The notes under the pieces were generated by a model that did not search any database, was not told the origin of the DNA, and saw nothing but the letters and a program-made list of their open reading frames with translations. Of a DNA stretch of 64,000 bases, positions 21,133-33,600 are shown piece after piece (the first letter of the stretch is position 1; each line of letters begins with the position of its first letter). The stretch is taken from assembly GCA_936440205.1 (NCBI GenBank), contig OW387134.1:67891442-67955441 (forward strand). Direction: 5' to 3'. Source of the stretch: Lepidonotus clava (taxonomy: Eukaryota > Annelida > Polychaeta > Phyllodocida > Polynoidae). The translations under genes were made by a program, and so were the position numbers.

Positions 21133-21500
21133 TACCAACGTCAGCCCTATGGTGACACATACCAAATGACGGGGATCCCTCCCTGAGGGAAACCCCCAGA
21201 AGGGGACACAGCCAACACGTGGGGTGTGAAGATGACAGCTTTAAGGCTGGCAACCACTAGACAATGTTCACCCCAACCACCCCAACAGGGTGTGTGGTAC
21301 CCTTTCTATGGGACATTACACATGATAGACCCCTTGCCACTCTTCAAAAAGAGTAGGAAATCAAACCCGATAGCGGGTTTCTCCTAAATCATATAATAGA
21401 TATGAAAACCCACAGCTGAAAAGAATTACCTTGTGCAGTCTGAAAAGAATACTGAAAGGTTGGCCAGATGTTAAACTAAGCTAACGAACAAACAAATTTA
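21133..21500 (+). mobile_element. SINE-like element ending GTTAAACTAA..ACAAACAAA, copy 1
   Basis: It shares ACCCCTTGCCACTCTTC, AATCAAACCCGATAGCGGGT, TTACCTTGTGCAGTCTGAAA and GGTTGGCCAGATGTTAAACT with copies at 24.24 and 52.22 kb. The terminal 'GTTAAACTAA..ACAAACAAA' is a common molluscan SINE tail. The 5' limit is uncertain. Confidence 0.65.
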
Positions 21501-22344
21501 ACCACAACTGCCTGTTCATTATAGACACTGTCAATAGTTTAGAAATATTACTTTATACAGAGATCATCAAATATGCAGGCTTGGGACTGTCAGTCTTGTT
21601 TTTATACATGCAGATCCCTAGATGTTAGATTGTCGTTTAATTTCCGGAGCGAAGTGCTTTGTGGCATGTAGGAAAATGCAGCCGTACAAGGTTGATGGGT
21701 ACCCTGCACAGAGGAGGTGATGTGAACTAATTATAGCTGTCACATTTGGTCACTAAGAATGTGTTTTATGGTTACTTGTGAGTTTACGCTTTTGTTATAT
21801 CTATCTCTATATGAATACCAGGGGGGGAATTTTTCCAGCTTTTTCTGGATTTCCGGATTTTTGTCTGTATCCTAGTTTTAACAGAAGTCAAAAACTTTAA
21901 GAAAAAATCATTTGTGTTCTGACAACAGATTGTGTTTTCTAAAAGCTCGTTTTAATGTCAGAGGGAACTTAATATAATTATGGTTCTTTTCTTTTATTTT
22001 GTTCCTGCTTAAAATCCGGGAATTTCTTCTGAAAATCTGAAAAGGCTATTCACAAGTTGCCTGATATCTTAGCATCATAGAACGGCATCTCTGGAATACT
22101 TATAGGGTTGTACAGGCAGACAAACATGCTTTTCAATTCCACATACCTATTGAGAGTTTGACCGCCAATTTTTCAGCCATTCCCTTTCTGAGAAATATGT
22201 ATGCAGAGCATTTAGATCGTTCTACACTGAATCGTTTGGCCATAGATAACGCATAAGGCCCTTCCTGTCCTAGTGATATGGTCTTTTTGATCAGGCCCTT
22301 TGGGCATATTTTTCTGACTTGGGCTGAGAGTCAATATATCAAGA
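21501..22344. other. Unassigned
   Basis: AT-rich DNA. A possible solo hAT-like start (CAGGGGGGGAATTTTTCC) near 21820 has no clear partner. Confidence 0.35.
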
Positions 22345-22608
22345 CTATAGACGTTGTGCAGATGACGTCATAACTGTCATAATGGGCTGGCAGCCATATT
22401 CGTGGTTAATTTGCAACCCTTGTTTTCTAAAGCCGAAGTATTTAAAATATAGTTTTATGCTTCAATTAGTCTTACTGAGTTATAGTTAGCAACTGTCATT
22501 GCTTAGAATTGATTTATTTGTATTAATTCTATACCCATGTGGTCTTGATCACCACGTGGTGATCACCAAAAAAAAAATCACGTGACCTAGTCTGCACAAG
22601 GTCTATAG
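22345..22608. mobile_element. CTATAGAC-ended MITE, copy 1
   Basis: The left end is CTATAGACGTTGTGCAGATGACGTCA. The right end is CACGTGACCTAGTCTGCACAAGGTCTATAG, its imperfect reverse complement (~25 bp). A GTGATCACCACGTGGTGATCAC-type palindrome lies near the right end. A related copy is at 28.2-28.8 kb. Confidence 0.75.
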
Positions 22609-22984
22609 ACACGCATGTGACCAGCTAATGAAAGCAGGCGGGCCATGGGGAATAAATCCACTCTGCCACTACAACGATCTCTACACCATAACCAGCCTTA
22701 TGAAGTGGGGGGCGCGGGGGAGAGTGGCATACATCACTCCCCTGGCCTGTCATCTCGCTGTTGGCGGCCGAATCAAAAGGCTCGTCAGTCTCCCGTACAC
22801 CGAGCCCCTCATAATCCCCCTACCCACTGATGGCCCCAGCTTAACGATGACAACCTCAAGCACCTGTTGGTGGAGACACATAAGCCTCCTTTTTCATAGA
22901 CTAGAGCCGTTTGCAAAGTCAATTAAAGTGTAAACTGTAGTGGGGAAATCTGGAAATCACAATTTGTTGGTTTCATAGGACTCC

Positions 22985-23195
22985 TGGAACAAAACGCATT
23001 CGAAATATTGTGTGTAATACGTGCAGAATCAGTCCAGTATCATTTTAGTGGAAAATCAGTTGAAATACAGTGGCTGAGTAGTGATAAATCAGTATGCCCG
23101 AAATATGTACATGAGATGGAGTGTGGAACCATTTCAGTAGCTTATTTAATATTTCGGGCATACTGATTAAGGAAGTTCCACTGTCGTTTGTCCCG
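22985..23195. mobile_element. CAGGACAAA-type MITE, copy 2
   Basis: It begins CCTGGAACAAAACGCATT and ends AGTTCCACTGTCGTTTGTCC. AATCAGTATGCCCGAAATAT faces AATATTTCGGGCATACTGAT inside. Confidence 0.75.
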
Positions 23196-24236
23196 AGCTG
23201 CTATGAAGTCCAATAACATGCTGCGTTGCGAGGTAAATACAAAAGAAGTATATCTTAACACAGCAAAATAAGCTTGTCAATGTATGTGGTCTGTCAAATG
23301 ACAACGCATGTCATTTAATTGTACCAAATATACTGTTTCAAATGTAATGCAACTTAATATACTTCCCCTGGTATCGTCAAATTAGAGACAGTAATAATAT
23401 ATTTCATATAAGTTTGAATCAAATGACAATTAGTGAAAGGTCACTCTCGAATTTCATTAATTAATAATGTCATTATAAACAGATTCCTTTCATGGTAATA
23501 CAATACCTTTAACTATCTAAAGAGCTATGATCCTTTATTTAAATACCATTTAATCAATTCAAATACATGGCGTGCTGGTTTGTTGAAAAGACAGATACTT
23601 ATAGATCATAACTGAACAACAAATCAACTTCGAAATATAATAACCATACAGGTACAAGAGCAGATAGAACTAAAGACTAAAATCAATCAGAGGCTCCAAC
23701 TCTCCCAATTTTCCGTGAGATCACCAGATTTTTGACATTTTTATTGAAAGTCTCCCGATCTCCCGATTTTTGTCAGAAATCTCCCGATTTTTCAGGACTT
23801 GATACAATTCCTTTTAATGTGTACATAACCACATGATTTCACGTGATTTTCGGGTACATTTGGCTGTAAAAATCTATTGTTTTCTTAGCTGTCCGTTGAC
23901 ATAGATTACCTCTAGATTACTTAGTTTCAACAAATCTATTTACATATTCCCTTCAAAATTCTGTGTAAAATTGAGAAGAATAGAACCAAAAACTTTGCAT
24001 TATATTCAGTTGCCTTAACCTCCCGGTTATTTTTATCTAATCAATCTGCAGGGTCATAAAAACAAACAAACGCGTGAAATTAGCCATCTGTAGTATGGAC
24101 AGGGCCGTCCCTAAGTCAGAAATGGGAGGGGGTTCCGGGAAAAGTTGATGGGCTTCAAGTAAATCTGAGAAATCTTTTTGCCAGACAATGTCCTAGACTT
24201 TTCAAAATTGTACGGGGTTCCAGACACCCTTGGAAC
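23196..24236. other. Unassigned AT-rich DNA with element remnants
   Basis: TCTCCCGATTTTT repeated three times (about 23700-23795) resembles the interior of a common 'CTCCCGATTTT' MITE. CAGGGCCGTCCCTAAG near 24099 looks like a solo hAT terminus. No gene seen. Confidence 0.4.
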
Positions 24237-24596
24237 CCCCCTACCCCCACCTCAGCACAGCACTGATATGATGCCCGGCCCGCAACCTACCCCGTGGGGG
24301 ACCGGGGCGGGGGCTCCTGTTAGAGCTCCCTGGGAAGAATGTTTCCTCAGTATCCCCTGCTTGTCATAGGAGGCGACTAAAAGGGGAACCCTGTGCCCCC
24401 TACAGGGTCATTGAAGGCTGGGTGTGTAGTGTAGTGTAGTGGGACATTGCACATTCAAGACCCCTTGCCACTCTTCGCAAAGAGTAAGGTATCAAACCCG
24501 ATGGCGGGTTTCTCCTAACAACCACCAGTCTGGTGAAAGAACCCTAAAGGGTTGGCCGGACGTTAAACTAACCCCACAAACAAACAAAGAAACTGT
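24237..24596 (+). mobile_element. SINE-like element ending GTTAAACTAA..ACAAACAAA, copy 2
   Basis: The most intact copy of this family: CCCCGTGGGG, TCCCTGGGAAGAATGTTTCC, CTTGTCATAGGAGGCGACTA, AACCCGATGGCGGGTTTCTC, then GGGTTGGCCGGACGTTAAAC and an ACAAACAAA tail. The 5' part matches 52.22-52.33 kb. Confidence 0.75.
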
Positions 24597-24769
24597 GTGA
24601 AGCGGCGTTTCCACTGGGTAAACCAAGGGGAAAAACTCGTTTGGTCAGCCTAACTAGACGTCGACTTGTAAGACAACTATTGGGCAGCCAACTGCTCCAA
24701 TCATCAGTAAATGGTGTAAAATAAATATCGAACATGTCTGATTTTTCAGGTCAAAACCTGGATGATTAG

Positions 24770-25000
24770 AGGTGGGGGCGGAATGGTATAGATCTAGTGG
24801 GTAGAGTCCTTGCCTTGCATGTGGCCGTAACGGATCGAGCCTGGGTCTTGCCTGCTATACCACCTCCCCTTGCTGTCTTTCCACCACCATAGATGCGATC
24901 ACCAGTACCTTGTATTATCCAAAAACCGTGGGTTGGTGTCGATATAGCTGAAATATTGCAGAGCACTCCTTATACTCCAACACATCATCATCACAACCTG
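24770..25000 (+). mobile_element. tRNA-derived SINE
   Basis: An A-box-like TAGTGGGTAGAGT is followed ~35 bp later by a B-box GGATCGAGCC. The body then reads GGTGTCGATATAGCTGAAAT and ATTGCAGAGCACTCC. This order resembles the well-known gastropod SINE with 'GATATTGCTGGAATATTGC'. Confidence 0.65.
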
Positions 25001-25185
25001 AGTGATTAGTGTATCTTGTCGTCCACCACTGCGGCACCACTATGCATCAAGTTCAGCACTTTAGTGCCCTGTAGGGGTTCTGGATAAGAATGGGTCCCCA
25101 GTAGCCTCTGCTGATCAACCATAGGGGGACCCAGCACTGACCAAGTGTTTCATTGGGTTCAATTCCCAGTCAATTCCCAGGGATG

Positions 25186-25400
25186 AGGTACAACGAAACT
25201 GATTTCCAGGTTTTGATCCCCTGCTGTTTGCCCGCCCTGTCACCCTCATCTCATAGATAAGATACAATCACCAAAGACAGAATTCCTCCAAACTTGTTTT
25301 CACTCATACAAATTACCTTGGCTGTCGGTATGGTGTAAAACATCACTCACTCACTGACTCACTGACTGACTGACTGACTGACTCACTCACTCACTCACTA
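25186..25400 (+). mobile_element. SINE-like element with (CACT)n tail, copy 2
   Basis: Same order as 9.15-9.35 kb: GGTTTTGATCCCC, GTTTGCCCGCCCTGTCACC, GCTGTCGGTATGGTGTAAAA, then a long (CACT/GACT)n tail at about 25343-25400. Confidence 0.7.
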
Positions 25401-26949
25401 CTGACCCAATCTATTCACCTCGTGGAAACCAGCCTTCATAGCCGGATTACTCGGACTGTGCCAAGCCCCACCCCACCTGGGGATTCAGAGCCTGTATGAC
25501 CCTTTGTCTGAGAGTGAGGGAGACCAGAACAGGCCTGATTGGACTTTATGTTCCCACTGCCACTTCATTGAACATTGTGTGGCAGGTGAGAGCCTTTCGG
25601 GCAGTCTGAATTTAAGTGCTGAGGGGGCAGCGGAACATTGACACATGTCCGCTTTGAGATGGCATTTGGAAATCATGTTATGGCCACAGTAGGCTCTGTG
25701 GTATTTCATTTGCGTGAAGATGTCATGATTTAAGGAAGGTTTTTCAGTTACCTTTCAAGAACGCATCTTGTTTTTTAAACCAGCATCAATATAAACCTGG
25801 TTTGAAGAGTCATTTTCAAGCTTTCCTTGGATTAGCTTCAATAACTTGCTGGTATTGGCCACTTGAATTAGCACGGATTTTAGTATTATAAAGACTGCGA
25901 ACTTTGAATTAGTGGAAACACCTTGAACTTTCTTCAGATCAAAGCCTCTGCTAAAAGTCCAACAGAGTCATAGATAATCAAGGGTTAAGTGTCATGGATA
26001 AAAAAGAAATGCAAGCCTATCCAAGCTTAGGCCTATTCAGGGAAATCCTTGATTTAGTCTAAATATTCAAGAATAACTAGGACCATGATTCAACCTCTAT
26101 TTTCAGCCAAGAGTGTCAAAAGTTATCCCGATAAAGCTGTGTGGCAGGTGTTGGGAAGCAGTGTTTATTTTTGTTTTTGAATAGTTTGGCGTTGGCGAAT
26201 TAGACCAGAAACAAGCAATTTGATAATGGGTTCCTATGCATGGGCGCAGGCTTAAAAAATCGGGAACAAGTGGTATATGGGAGTGTCCACCGCCTGAAAA
26301 AGGTGTATTGGCCGATTATAGCGGACAAAGTCGCCCTGTTGCCACTCCACTGGCACTCGGCCGACCATCTGATTGAAAGAACGTGCCGTCCGGGGCGCCG
26401 CTCCTCACCCATTGACGCCTGAAATAGACACCCCCACTGTTAATCATAATTCTAGATAATCAAGGTTACGTAGCTTGAATGGTCGCCAAAAGTAAGAAGA
26501 TGGGAAATCATGGAAATGTTAAATGGCGTAGTTCATGTGTATGTCTTAAGTATATACAAAATACACCTGGAAAAGACATGGCCCATATGAATAAATACTC
26601 AAGAATAACCCAGACCAGGAAAGATTTCAACCATTATTTTACCCAAGAGTTATCCCCATAAGGCCTCATAGAAATAAAATACACATGAAAAAGACATGGC
26701 TCATAAATAGTTATTCAAGAACAAATAAAATCAGGAAATATTCCAACCTCTATTTCATCCCAATAAGGCTGTCAGGTGTGTGTTGGGAGGCATTGTATTG
26801 GTCCACTACATCGGACAAAGTCTGCCGTAGAGACCGGCACTCGGCCAGGCACTGATTGAGGGAACGTGCCAGTCGGGGTGTCGCTCCCACCCATTGACAC
26901 CACCCAGCGAGCCATGAGCATCTGTTCACGTACGACCTGGGTAGTCCTT
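25401..26949. repeat. Unique DNA with diverged relatives of the 355 bp unit
   Basis: Near 26.05, 26.58 and 26.71 kb, ATTCAAGAAYA.., AGGAAAGATT and CAACCTCTATTTC recur in the order of the 11-12.5 kb array. TAGATAATCAAGG motifs lie at 25.97 and 26.45 kb. The remaining frames (for example 26240-26422) are not recognised. Confidence 0.45.
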
Positions 26950-27185
26950 TCATGACCTAGATACCGTTTGCATGATAGGTTCTTACACCCACAAGCGTCC
27001 ATGGCTACTAATAGCCACCGAAAATGTGTAAGGAATTCTTTTATTGGCTCTCTATAAATGGCATGGGGAACCCCTTTGATGGTTGTCTGTGTGCTGGCTG
27101 GTTTATAGTCCTCCCTGCTATAAACCAGCAGCCCCAAAGCTTGCTGGGATAAAGGGGTGTAGATTTCCACCTAAAATGGTTGATG
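26950..27185 (-). repeat. Dispersed ~250 bp repeat, copy 2 (start missing)
   Basis: On the minus strand it runs from AACCATTTTAGGTGGAAATC to TGTAAGAACCTATCATGC and CTAGGTCATGAAAGGAC. It lacks the CAGACCCACTG start seen in the other copies. The end matches copy 4 closely. Confidence 0.75.
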
Positions 27186-27251
27186 TTTTTTTTGTGTTTT
27201 TTTTTGGTGTTTTTTTAGCATCAGAATCAGAGACACATTTGTCTCGTATCA

Positions 27252-27286
<35 letters not shown>

Positions 27287-28222
27287 TAAAATGATTGACG
27301 TGAACAGTCCTAGTTTGAGCGCCCTATCAGACTTGGACGTAACTACAGTCTAGGCCCAAAACAGCTCTGAGCAGCTCGAGTGGTAGTAGGTGTAGCCAGG
27401 CCTGAGCACTGATGGGTAGAATACATCCGCCGGGGGCCTCGTTACGCCCCCGGGCCTTTTGTATAGCTCCGCGACTCGACCCTTTGGCGTTCCTAGAAGA
27501 AGTAGACGGGGCCCTATTCTGGGGTGTCTTCTATAGGGGCAGATGCATGGCTTGTTGCTTTGGTCATGGAAGTGGCGGAAAGGCCATTCTAAAGAAATTC
27601 CCTCTCCATCGACTGTGGGATCCATCCAAACTACTCCTAACTCTTTCCATGACCGTCTATCGCCACTTGCCCTACACACTCACAACAATGTAGATTAGTC
27701 GGCCAATTTTAGAGTAGGGAAACACTGGAATTGTTGAAAATTCCATCAAAAAGAAAACTTTTTATTGAAAGATCATGGAAAGTAAACATCTTACTGATAT
27801 CTACCGGGGTCGGAATTTTTTTTTTTATTTGTTTTCTTCTGAAATTGGGCATCTGTATGTCTGCATTTTTTTTTAGAATTTTAAAATTCTGTAACTTAGT
27901 CTTTCTGGCAAAGAATTGCCTGGTGTAGGACCATAAATGGAAAAACCTGAAAAATGCGCCTAGAAATGGTTAATGTGAAGGCTTTCATATGAGTTCTGGC
28001 CATATAGCTCGATGTATTGGTCATGGTCAGCGGGTCTCAATGATACCCCGAACACCCCCTGATCAACCCTACCCCGGCCCACCTCTCATACCCTGGAGGC
28101 ACAGGTGTAAAGGGAGAAGAGGAGGGAGTGGTCAGCGCCTCCCGTGGTCAGTCCACAATACGCGACAAGCCCCAAGGTAGAGCCTTTCCATGTAAGCTCT
28201 GGGCTAAAACCCTCCCCAGTGA
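27186..28222. other. Unassigned; contains an (AAT)n microsatellite
   Basis: An (AAT)n tract occupies about 27252-27284. The GC-rich stretch at 27.4-27.7 kb has open frames on both strands but no recognisable protein. The rest is AT-rich. Confidence 0.4.
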
Positions 28223-28762
28223 GCTATAGACCTTGTGCAGGTGCACGTGCTTACAAGACATTTTGGTGGTCACCATGTGCTTGTTACAAAAAGTGATGTT
28301 GGAAAAATCTTGAATTTTTCAATTATGAAAAATAAAAATGGATGATTATTACTTCTGGAGTGTTCAAGGTAAATTTGGCATAGATATGTGTTCCAGATAT
28401 TTTTCAAAAATGAATATTAGTCATTTTAAATTGATCACCAATTTGGCCACCAGTCCATTTCTGAGTAATGTGACGTTATCTGGAAAAACGTCTATAGTCA
28501 TTGTGCAGATGATGTCACAATGCCCTTAAAGGGTCTGGACGTCATATTGATGATAAATTTAAAATCAATAAAAGTAAAAAATTAAAAAACGTCTATAATA
28601 ATCATATTAATGCTAAAACATCTTACCTAGTCAAAATCTCTCATTTCTATTATCTGGAACAAATATATATACTATAATTTTCTGATCACCACGTGGTTGT
28701 GATGAGTACATGCATGGTTGTCCAAAAAGTGATCGCATGACTACATCTGCACACAGTCTATA
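28223..28762. mobile_element. CTATAGAC-ended element with a third internal terminus
   Basis: It starts CTATAGACCTTGTGCAGGTG, has an internal CTATAGTCATTGTGCAGATG at 28492, and ends CATCTGCACACAGTCTATA. The segment from 28492 matches the 22.35 kb copy. The whole may be one element inserted into, or duplicated with, another. Confidence 0.65.
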
Positions 28763-28886
28763 AAGCAGTCCGAGCTTTTCAGGCTCGGTACGTGTTCGTC
28801 CGACACCTCCCGGGGCTAGAGGTGTGCCCGGTGAAAGGCCCGGAGACCCCGCGGGGGGCAGTTAGGGGCGGGCACCCCAGGTATAC

Positions 28887-29150
28887 AGTTAAGTCTGTCG
28901 CATCAGACCCACTGTTTCCCAAAGTGAGTCTGTACATCAGCAACCAATTCCCACCCTAAATCCCAGCATACTTTGCGGCCACTGGTTTGTGGCAGAGAGG
29001 ACCATAAACCAGACAGCACCCAAATTACCATCAAAGGGACTCCCCATGCCATTTATAGAGGGCCAATAAAAGGATTTTTAACAGATTTGAAGTGGCCAAT
29101 AAAAGCCATGGACTGTTGTGGGTGTACAGACCCATTTTGTAAGGTCTATC
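28887..29150 (+). repeat. Dispersed ~250 bp repeat, copy 3
   Basis: TCAGACCCACTGTTTCCC, GGACCATAAACCAGACAGCA, ACCATCAAAGGGACTCCCC, GGCCAATAAAAGGATTT and GCCATGGACTGTTGTGGGTG appear in order. An open frame of about 65 codons across it is shared in part with copy 2, but I see no known domain. Confidence 0.8.
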
Positions 29151-29374
29151 TGGGTGAGAACGGACTATATAGGATGGGGCCTGTGGTAATGGGGCATGGG
29201 GCGAGGTAATTGGGGTCAGGGACCGGGTGCCTAATTGAGGACATGTGCCAAGAAAAGGCATTGGCTCCTTCTACTATTTATGCTCACTGTTGCTGCCATA
29301 ATGTGGGAGTGGGTGGAAGACCGGCAATGCCGAACCCTTATAACCCAATAAAAATCAATTTTAAAAAAAAAGAA

Positions 29375-29666
29375 AAAAAAATGTATGTAGATCTGTGTGG
29401 AAAATCTGTGTGGAAATCTTTTGGAAAAATCTGTGTGGAAAATCCATTGGGAAAATCTATAGGGAGAATCTATTGGAAAAATTTAAGGGGAAAATCTATG
29501 GAGAAAAAGTGTGGGGAAAATCTATGGAAAAATTCTGTAGGGAAAATCTATGGAAAAAATCTATTGGGAAAATCTGTGGGGAAAATCTATAGGGAAAATC
29601 TGTGGGAAAATCTACGGGGAAAGTTTTTGAGAAAATCTATGGGGAAAATCTGTTGGGAAAATATAT
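29375..29666. repeat. 13 bp minisatellite, left part
   Basis: (GGGGAAAATCTAT)n with variants. It is interrupted at 29667 by the long-TIR element and resumes at 33286. An open frame of Gly-Lys-Ile-Tyr type repeats is a by-product. Confidence 0.85.
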
Positions 29667-32600
29667 AGTCCAGGAGCCAAATCTGAAAATCCTGATTTAC
29701 CCTCCGCGGTGAGCCCCCTGGATTTTCTTGATTTCTTTCATCTTATAGCATCCTAGGGACCATGAATCAAGACGGTTCCGAAGAATTTAGGTATGCGAAC
29801 ACTGTCTAATTACGCGATTTGTGCTTAATTAGCAAAAAATGAAAAACGCGTTATTTCTAAATTGCTCTGGAACTATATAAGATATGATAACATGCTATAT
29901 GTTATCTGAAAGGTAATTTTTTTCCTGATTTTTTGATATATTGTTTACTATTGTCATTAATCATGGCAATGAGTTATTAAAGAAAAACTGTTGTTTCAGT
30001 CAAAATCATTAGAACTGAAGGATCCAAGGTTAAACTCTGGAATTGATAAATCAAGTCCTAGGTATACTTAAAGGGGATCTTTAGGCAGTTTTTAAAGAAG
30101 TTTGCATCTGATTTCATTGGAAATATAATGTAGAAGTCATTTTTTGCTCATTAAATTCTAACCGACTACGGGCTCATTTTGCACTTATATTTCAAAAGGA
30201 GAGATGATATCGTGAAACTAACATAATATTTCCTAAAGAGATGGGGAAATGATAATCACTATCTCCCTAGGCTGGTATTTCAGTACTTTCACAGCCATTT
30301 GGGCATATGTATATAATATGGTAGCTGTTTGGAGAGCATTTTGGATTACAGTGAAAGATGTGTCACAATAAAACTATGGTTTGAGTAAGATTTCTTTCCT
30401 CAGCATAATACCATGGAAATGTTTCAGTTTGATTACAAACCATCTTATTAGGGCCCTTGCATTAAGTTTGTATGCATCAAGGGGGGGGAGGGAGGTATGA
30501 AATCTTTGAAAATGTGTGTGCTTTCTAGTACAAATCCAATGCATATTTATGACCAAAGGGGGTGGGGATCTGAGATTTTTGAAAATGTGTGTACTTATTA
30601 AATGGAAGGCCCCTTATAGTTCCCTCTTCTTTTTGTTTACATAAAGAAAAGAATAGCTTGTAGCAGACTCATCCATTACCTGACCCCAATCCAGATTTCT
30701 GAGGGTATACTACTTTAAAGAAGAGATGAATCCCAAAAAGTATGCTGTCATATATCAAAGGTTCTGAATTTAGAAAAGAGTCCTTGTATCAATATGCCAA
30801 CTGCAAAAAGACCAAGTATGCTATTTCTTAAACTTGTAAACACGATAGGTGTGCTACCTCTGCCAAATTGTTGGTTTTAATGAATTACTAGATTGCGCTT
30901 TTGGATTCTAGACCCATGTGCTTATATAAATGAGTAACTTAGCTTGACCATACACAACATGGATATCTTATAAATATTTTATTCTATATATTGGTTACTG
31001 GTATTAGTAATTTGATATTAAATTATGATCATGGTCACGGTTCATTTCTAAAAGCCAAACTTCCAATCCTCCCAAATTACCAATACAAGTTATGACCAGC
31101 CTTTGGTCATGCTTCACTCAGATTCATCCTATCAACTAACAGGATTTTGCCATATATCCAATTTTATTAGGAAGTGTACCAGAGGAGCTGAGACCTCTGT
31201 GTGTGTACGTACATATCAGTATCATTGGCAAGACCTCAAACAAATATCAAAACCTGAAACAATACAGAAGTTCCTGATATATCTTTTTATTTCAAAATTA
31301 CGAACTTTTGGTATAGCCATTACTGGTTTCCCAATACTATCTAGTAGCATTACCACATTGAGCAGCATCTGCACAGTATCCTTGCTGTGGGACCATAACC
31401 AAGGCAGTATGGTATTAGGAGAATGTACAACTACAAGAGCAACAAATTGCTGTGATTCTGGTTGTAACCTCAAACTTTCGTTTATATAAACCTCAGAAAC
31501 AACATTATTCCCTTATCAAAATATAACTGACCATTTTCATTTCTCAACTGCTATGAACAAGGAATCAATTTCCCTAACCAACAGCAAGAGACAGCTTATA
31601 GTTAGATACTAAGGGAAAGGTCAATATGGTAAATACTCAGAGACCCAAAACTAAGGGAGTCATTATTTAAATATATGAATAATCCTCTAGTCTATGATTA
31701 GTTCTTATAATACAACACTGAATACTAAGTCCATAATACAAAAAGGTATAAAGCTAAGTGAGCAATGAACCCATACAGCCTGGAACTGTAAACCCTCTAG
31801 TAGCAAAAGGGTAACAAAGTTTAATTTGGCAGATTGGTGGTAGGATGTTAACAAAAGTACAGCAGGTGGTCAGCAATCCCACAATTTATGGCACACTATA
31901 TATAGGCCTGCAGTGTGTTGCACCTTGGGAGGCTGCCCTTATCCCCCAGTTCAGGTCACTCAGGGGAAAAGCTAGACCTCCCCACCACTAATAAGGTTCT
32001 GAAGATCACTACCTTCATTTTACTGCTGGAGGGCAACATTCTCTAAACAGTCAACTTGATCATTTTATCTAACCAGCTGCAGTGATGAACCCCATGCTCC
32101 TTGTGGAATTATGTGATAAAATTGAATAATAAGACAGTCATAAGTAGCCAAAATTTAAGCCTGCCCCTCTCTCTGAGGGAACCTTTATTAGGTTGTAAGG
32201 ACAGTGTCTTACCAATGGGTTAACTCACACAAGAGGGAGATAAGAACCTTAGTCTGCCATCTTTATCATTCCTCTGTCTCTCCAGGCCTCAGGCCTGTTG
32301 CCAAAGTGAGGTAAACATTAGATATTGGGGCCAGCAATGGGGGGGTTTAAAAGAGTATTACAGCCTACAACTCCCACTCTCCCTATAGGAACATGCTTTT
32401 TAAAGATCAGTGGGTACAGGGGTATGTAAATAGAAGTTTGCTGCATATTGTTTCCTGCATATTGTCAATGTATGGATCTTTGACAATATAAGGAGCCATC
32501 CATACCATATTGAGTAAATAAATCAATGACTATACTAGTTTGATCAGGCAACAAAGATGAGCTTGTCTGCAAATTACATGGACACTTATTTCTTGCTAAT

Positions 32601-33285
32601 GTTTACTTATTTTACAGCTCCAATGTTGTATACAATGGACTAAATGGCTCAGAAAGCATTGAAATACCAGCTTAGGGAGACAGTGATAATCATTTTCCCA
32701 TCTCTCTAGGATATATTGTGTTATTTTCATGATATCATCTCTCCTTTTGAAATATAAGTGCAAAATGAGCCAGTAGTCGGTTAGAATTTAATCAGCAAAA
32801 AATGACTTCTACATTATATTTCCAATGAAATCAGATGCAACCTTCTTTAAAAACTGCCTAAAGATCCCCTTTAAGTATACCTAGGACTTGATTTATCAAT
32901 TCCAGAGTTTAACCTTGGATCCTTCAGTTCTAATGATTTTGACTGAAACAACAGTTTTTCTTTAATAACTCATTGCCATGATTAATGACAATAACAAATA
33001 ATATATCAAAAAATCAGAAAAAAAATTACCTTTCAGATGACATATAGCATGTTATCATATCTTACATAGTTCCAGAGAAATTTAGAAATAATGCGTTTTT
33101 CATTTTTTGCTAATTAAGCACAAATCGCGTAATTAGACAGTGTTCGCATACCTAAATTCTTCGGAACCGTCTTGATTCATGGTCCCTAGGATGCTATAAG
33201 ACGAAAAAAATCAAGAAAATCCAGGGGGCTCACCGCGGAGGGTAAATCCTTATTTTGACTGATTTCAGGATTTGGCTCCTGGACT
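29667..33285. mobile_element. 3.6 kb element with ~640 bp terminal inverted repeats
   Basis: It starts AGTCCAGGAGCCAAATC and ends GATTTGGCTCCTGGACT. The left arm (to about 30305) and right arm (from about 32645) are reverse complements for ~640 bp with a few percent mismatches and small indels. The ~2.3 kb centre has no recognisable transposase or other gene; a 128-codon frame at 31103-31489 is anonymous. It lies inside the 13 bp minisatellite. No clean target duplication is visible: 6 bp flanks are ATATAT and AATAAA. Long arms occur in Mutator-like, fold-back and Polinton elements, and the class cannot be decided from the sequence. It looks non-autonomous. Confidence 0.8.
30451..30614. mobile_element. 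GGCCTTCC-type element nested in the long-TIR element
   Basis: GGGCCCTTGCATTAAGTTTG opens and TACTTATTAAATGGAAGGCC closes this ~165 bp copy. The core TTTGAAAATGTGTG..TAGTACAAATCCAATGC is present. It is absent from the right arm, so it inserted after the arms formed. Confidence 0.75.
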
Positions 33286-33600
33286 AATAAATGGGAAAAA
33301 TATATGTGGGGAAAATATATATGGGGAAAATATATATGGGGAAAATCTATGGGGAAAGTTTATGTGAAAATCCGAGGGGAAAATCTATGGGAGAACCTAT
33401 GGGGAAAATCTATGGGGAAAATATATATGTGGAAAATATATATGGTGAAAATCTATCGGGAATCTTCTTGAAGAAGCCATGTTCCCTTGCTGTATGTGTA
33501 CCTGGAAAAGGTACTGCCAGATCTTAGTATCCATGCCCACTGTTGCTGTCAAGAATATAAGATCAAGGAAAATCTATGTGGAATATTCTTGAGAAACACA
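33286..33600. repeat. 13 bp minisatellite, right part, and flank
   Basis: GGGGAAAATATATAT-type units run to about 33460. CCACTGTTGCTGTCAAGAAT near 33537 resembles TCACTGTTGCTGCCATAAT at 29284 on the other side of the array. Confidence 0.75.

Noticed and set aside
29395-29668. Gly-Lys-Ile-Tyr-rich frames near 29.4-29.67 and 33.3-33.5 kb
   Set aside because: Translation of the 13 bp minisatellite.
31103-31489. 128-codon frame inside the long-TIR element, considered as a transposase fragment
   Set aside because: No transposase, integrase or helicase motif could be seen; it is anonymous.
29667-33285. Assignment of the long-TIR element to Polintons because it starts with AG
   Set aside because: Far shorter than that group, no matching 6 bp target duplication and no recognisable genes. 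The AG start alone is weak.
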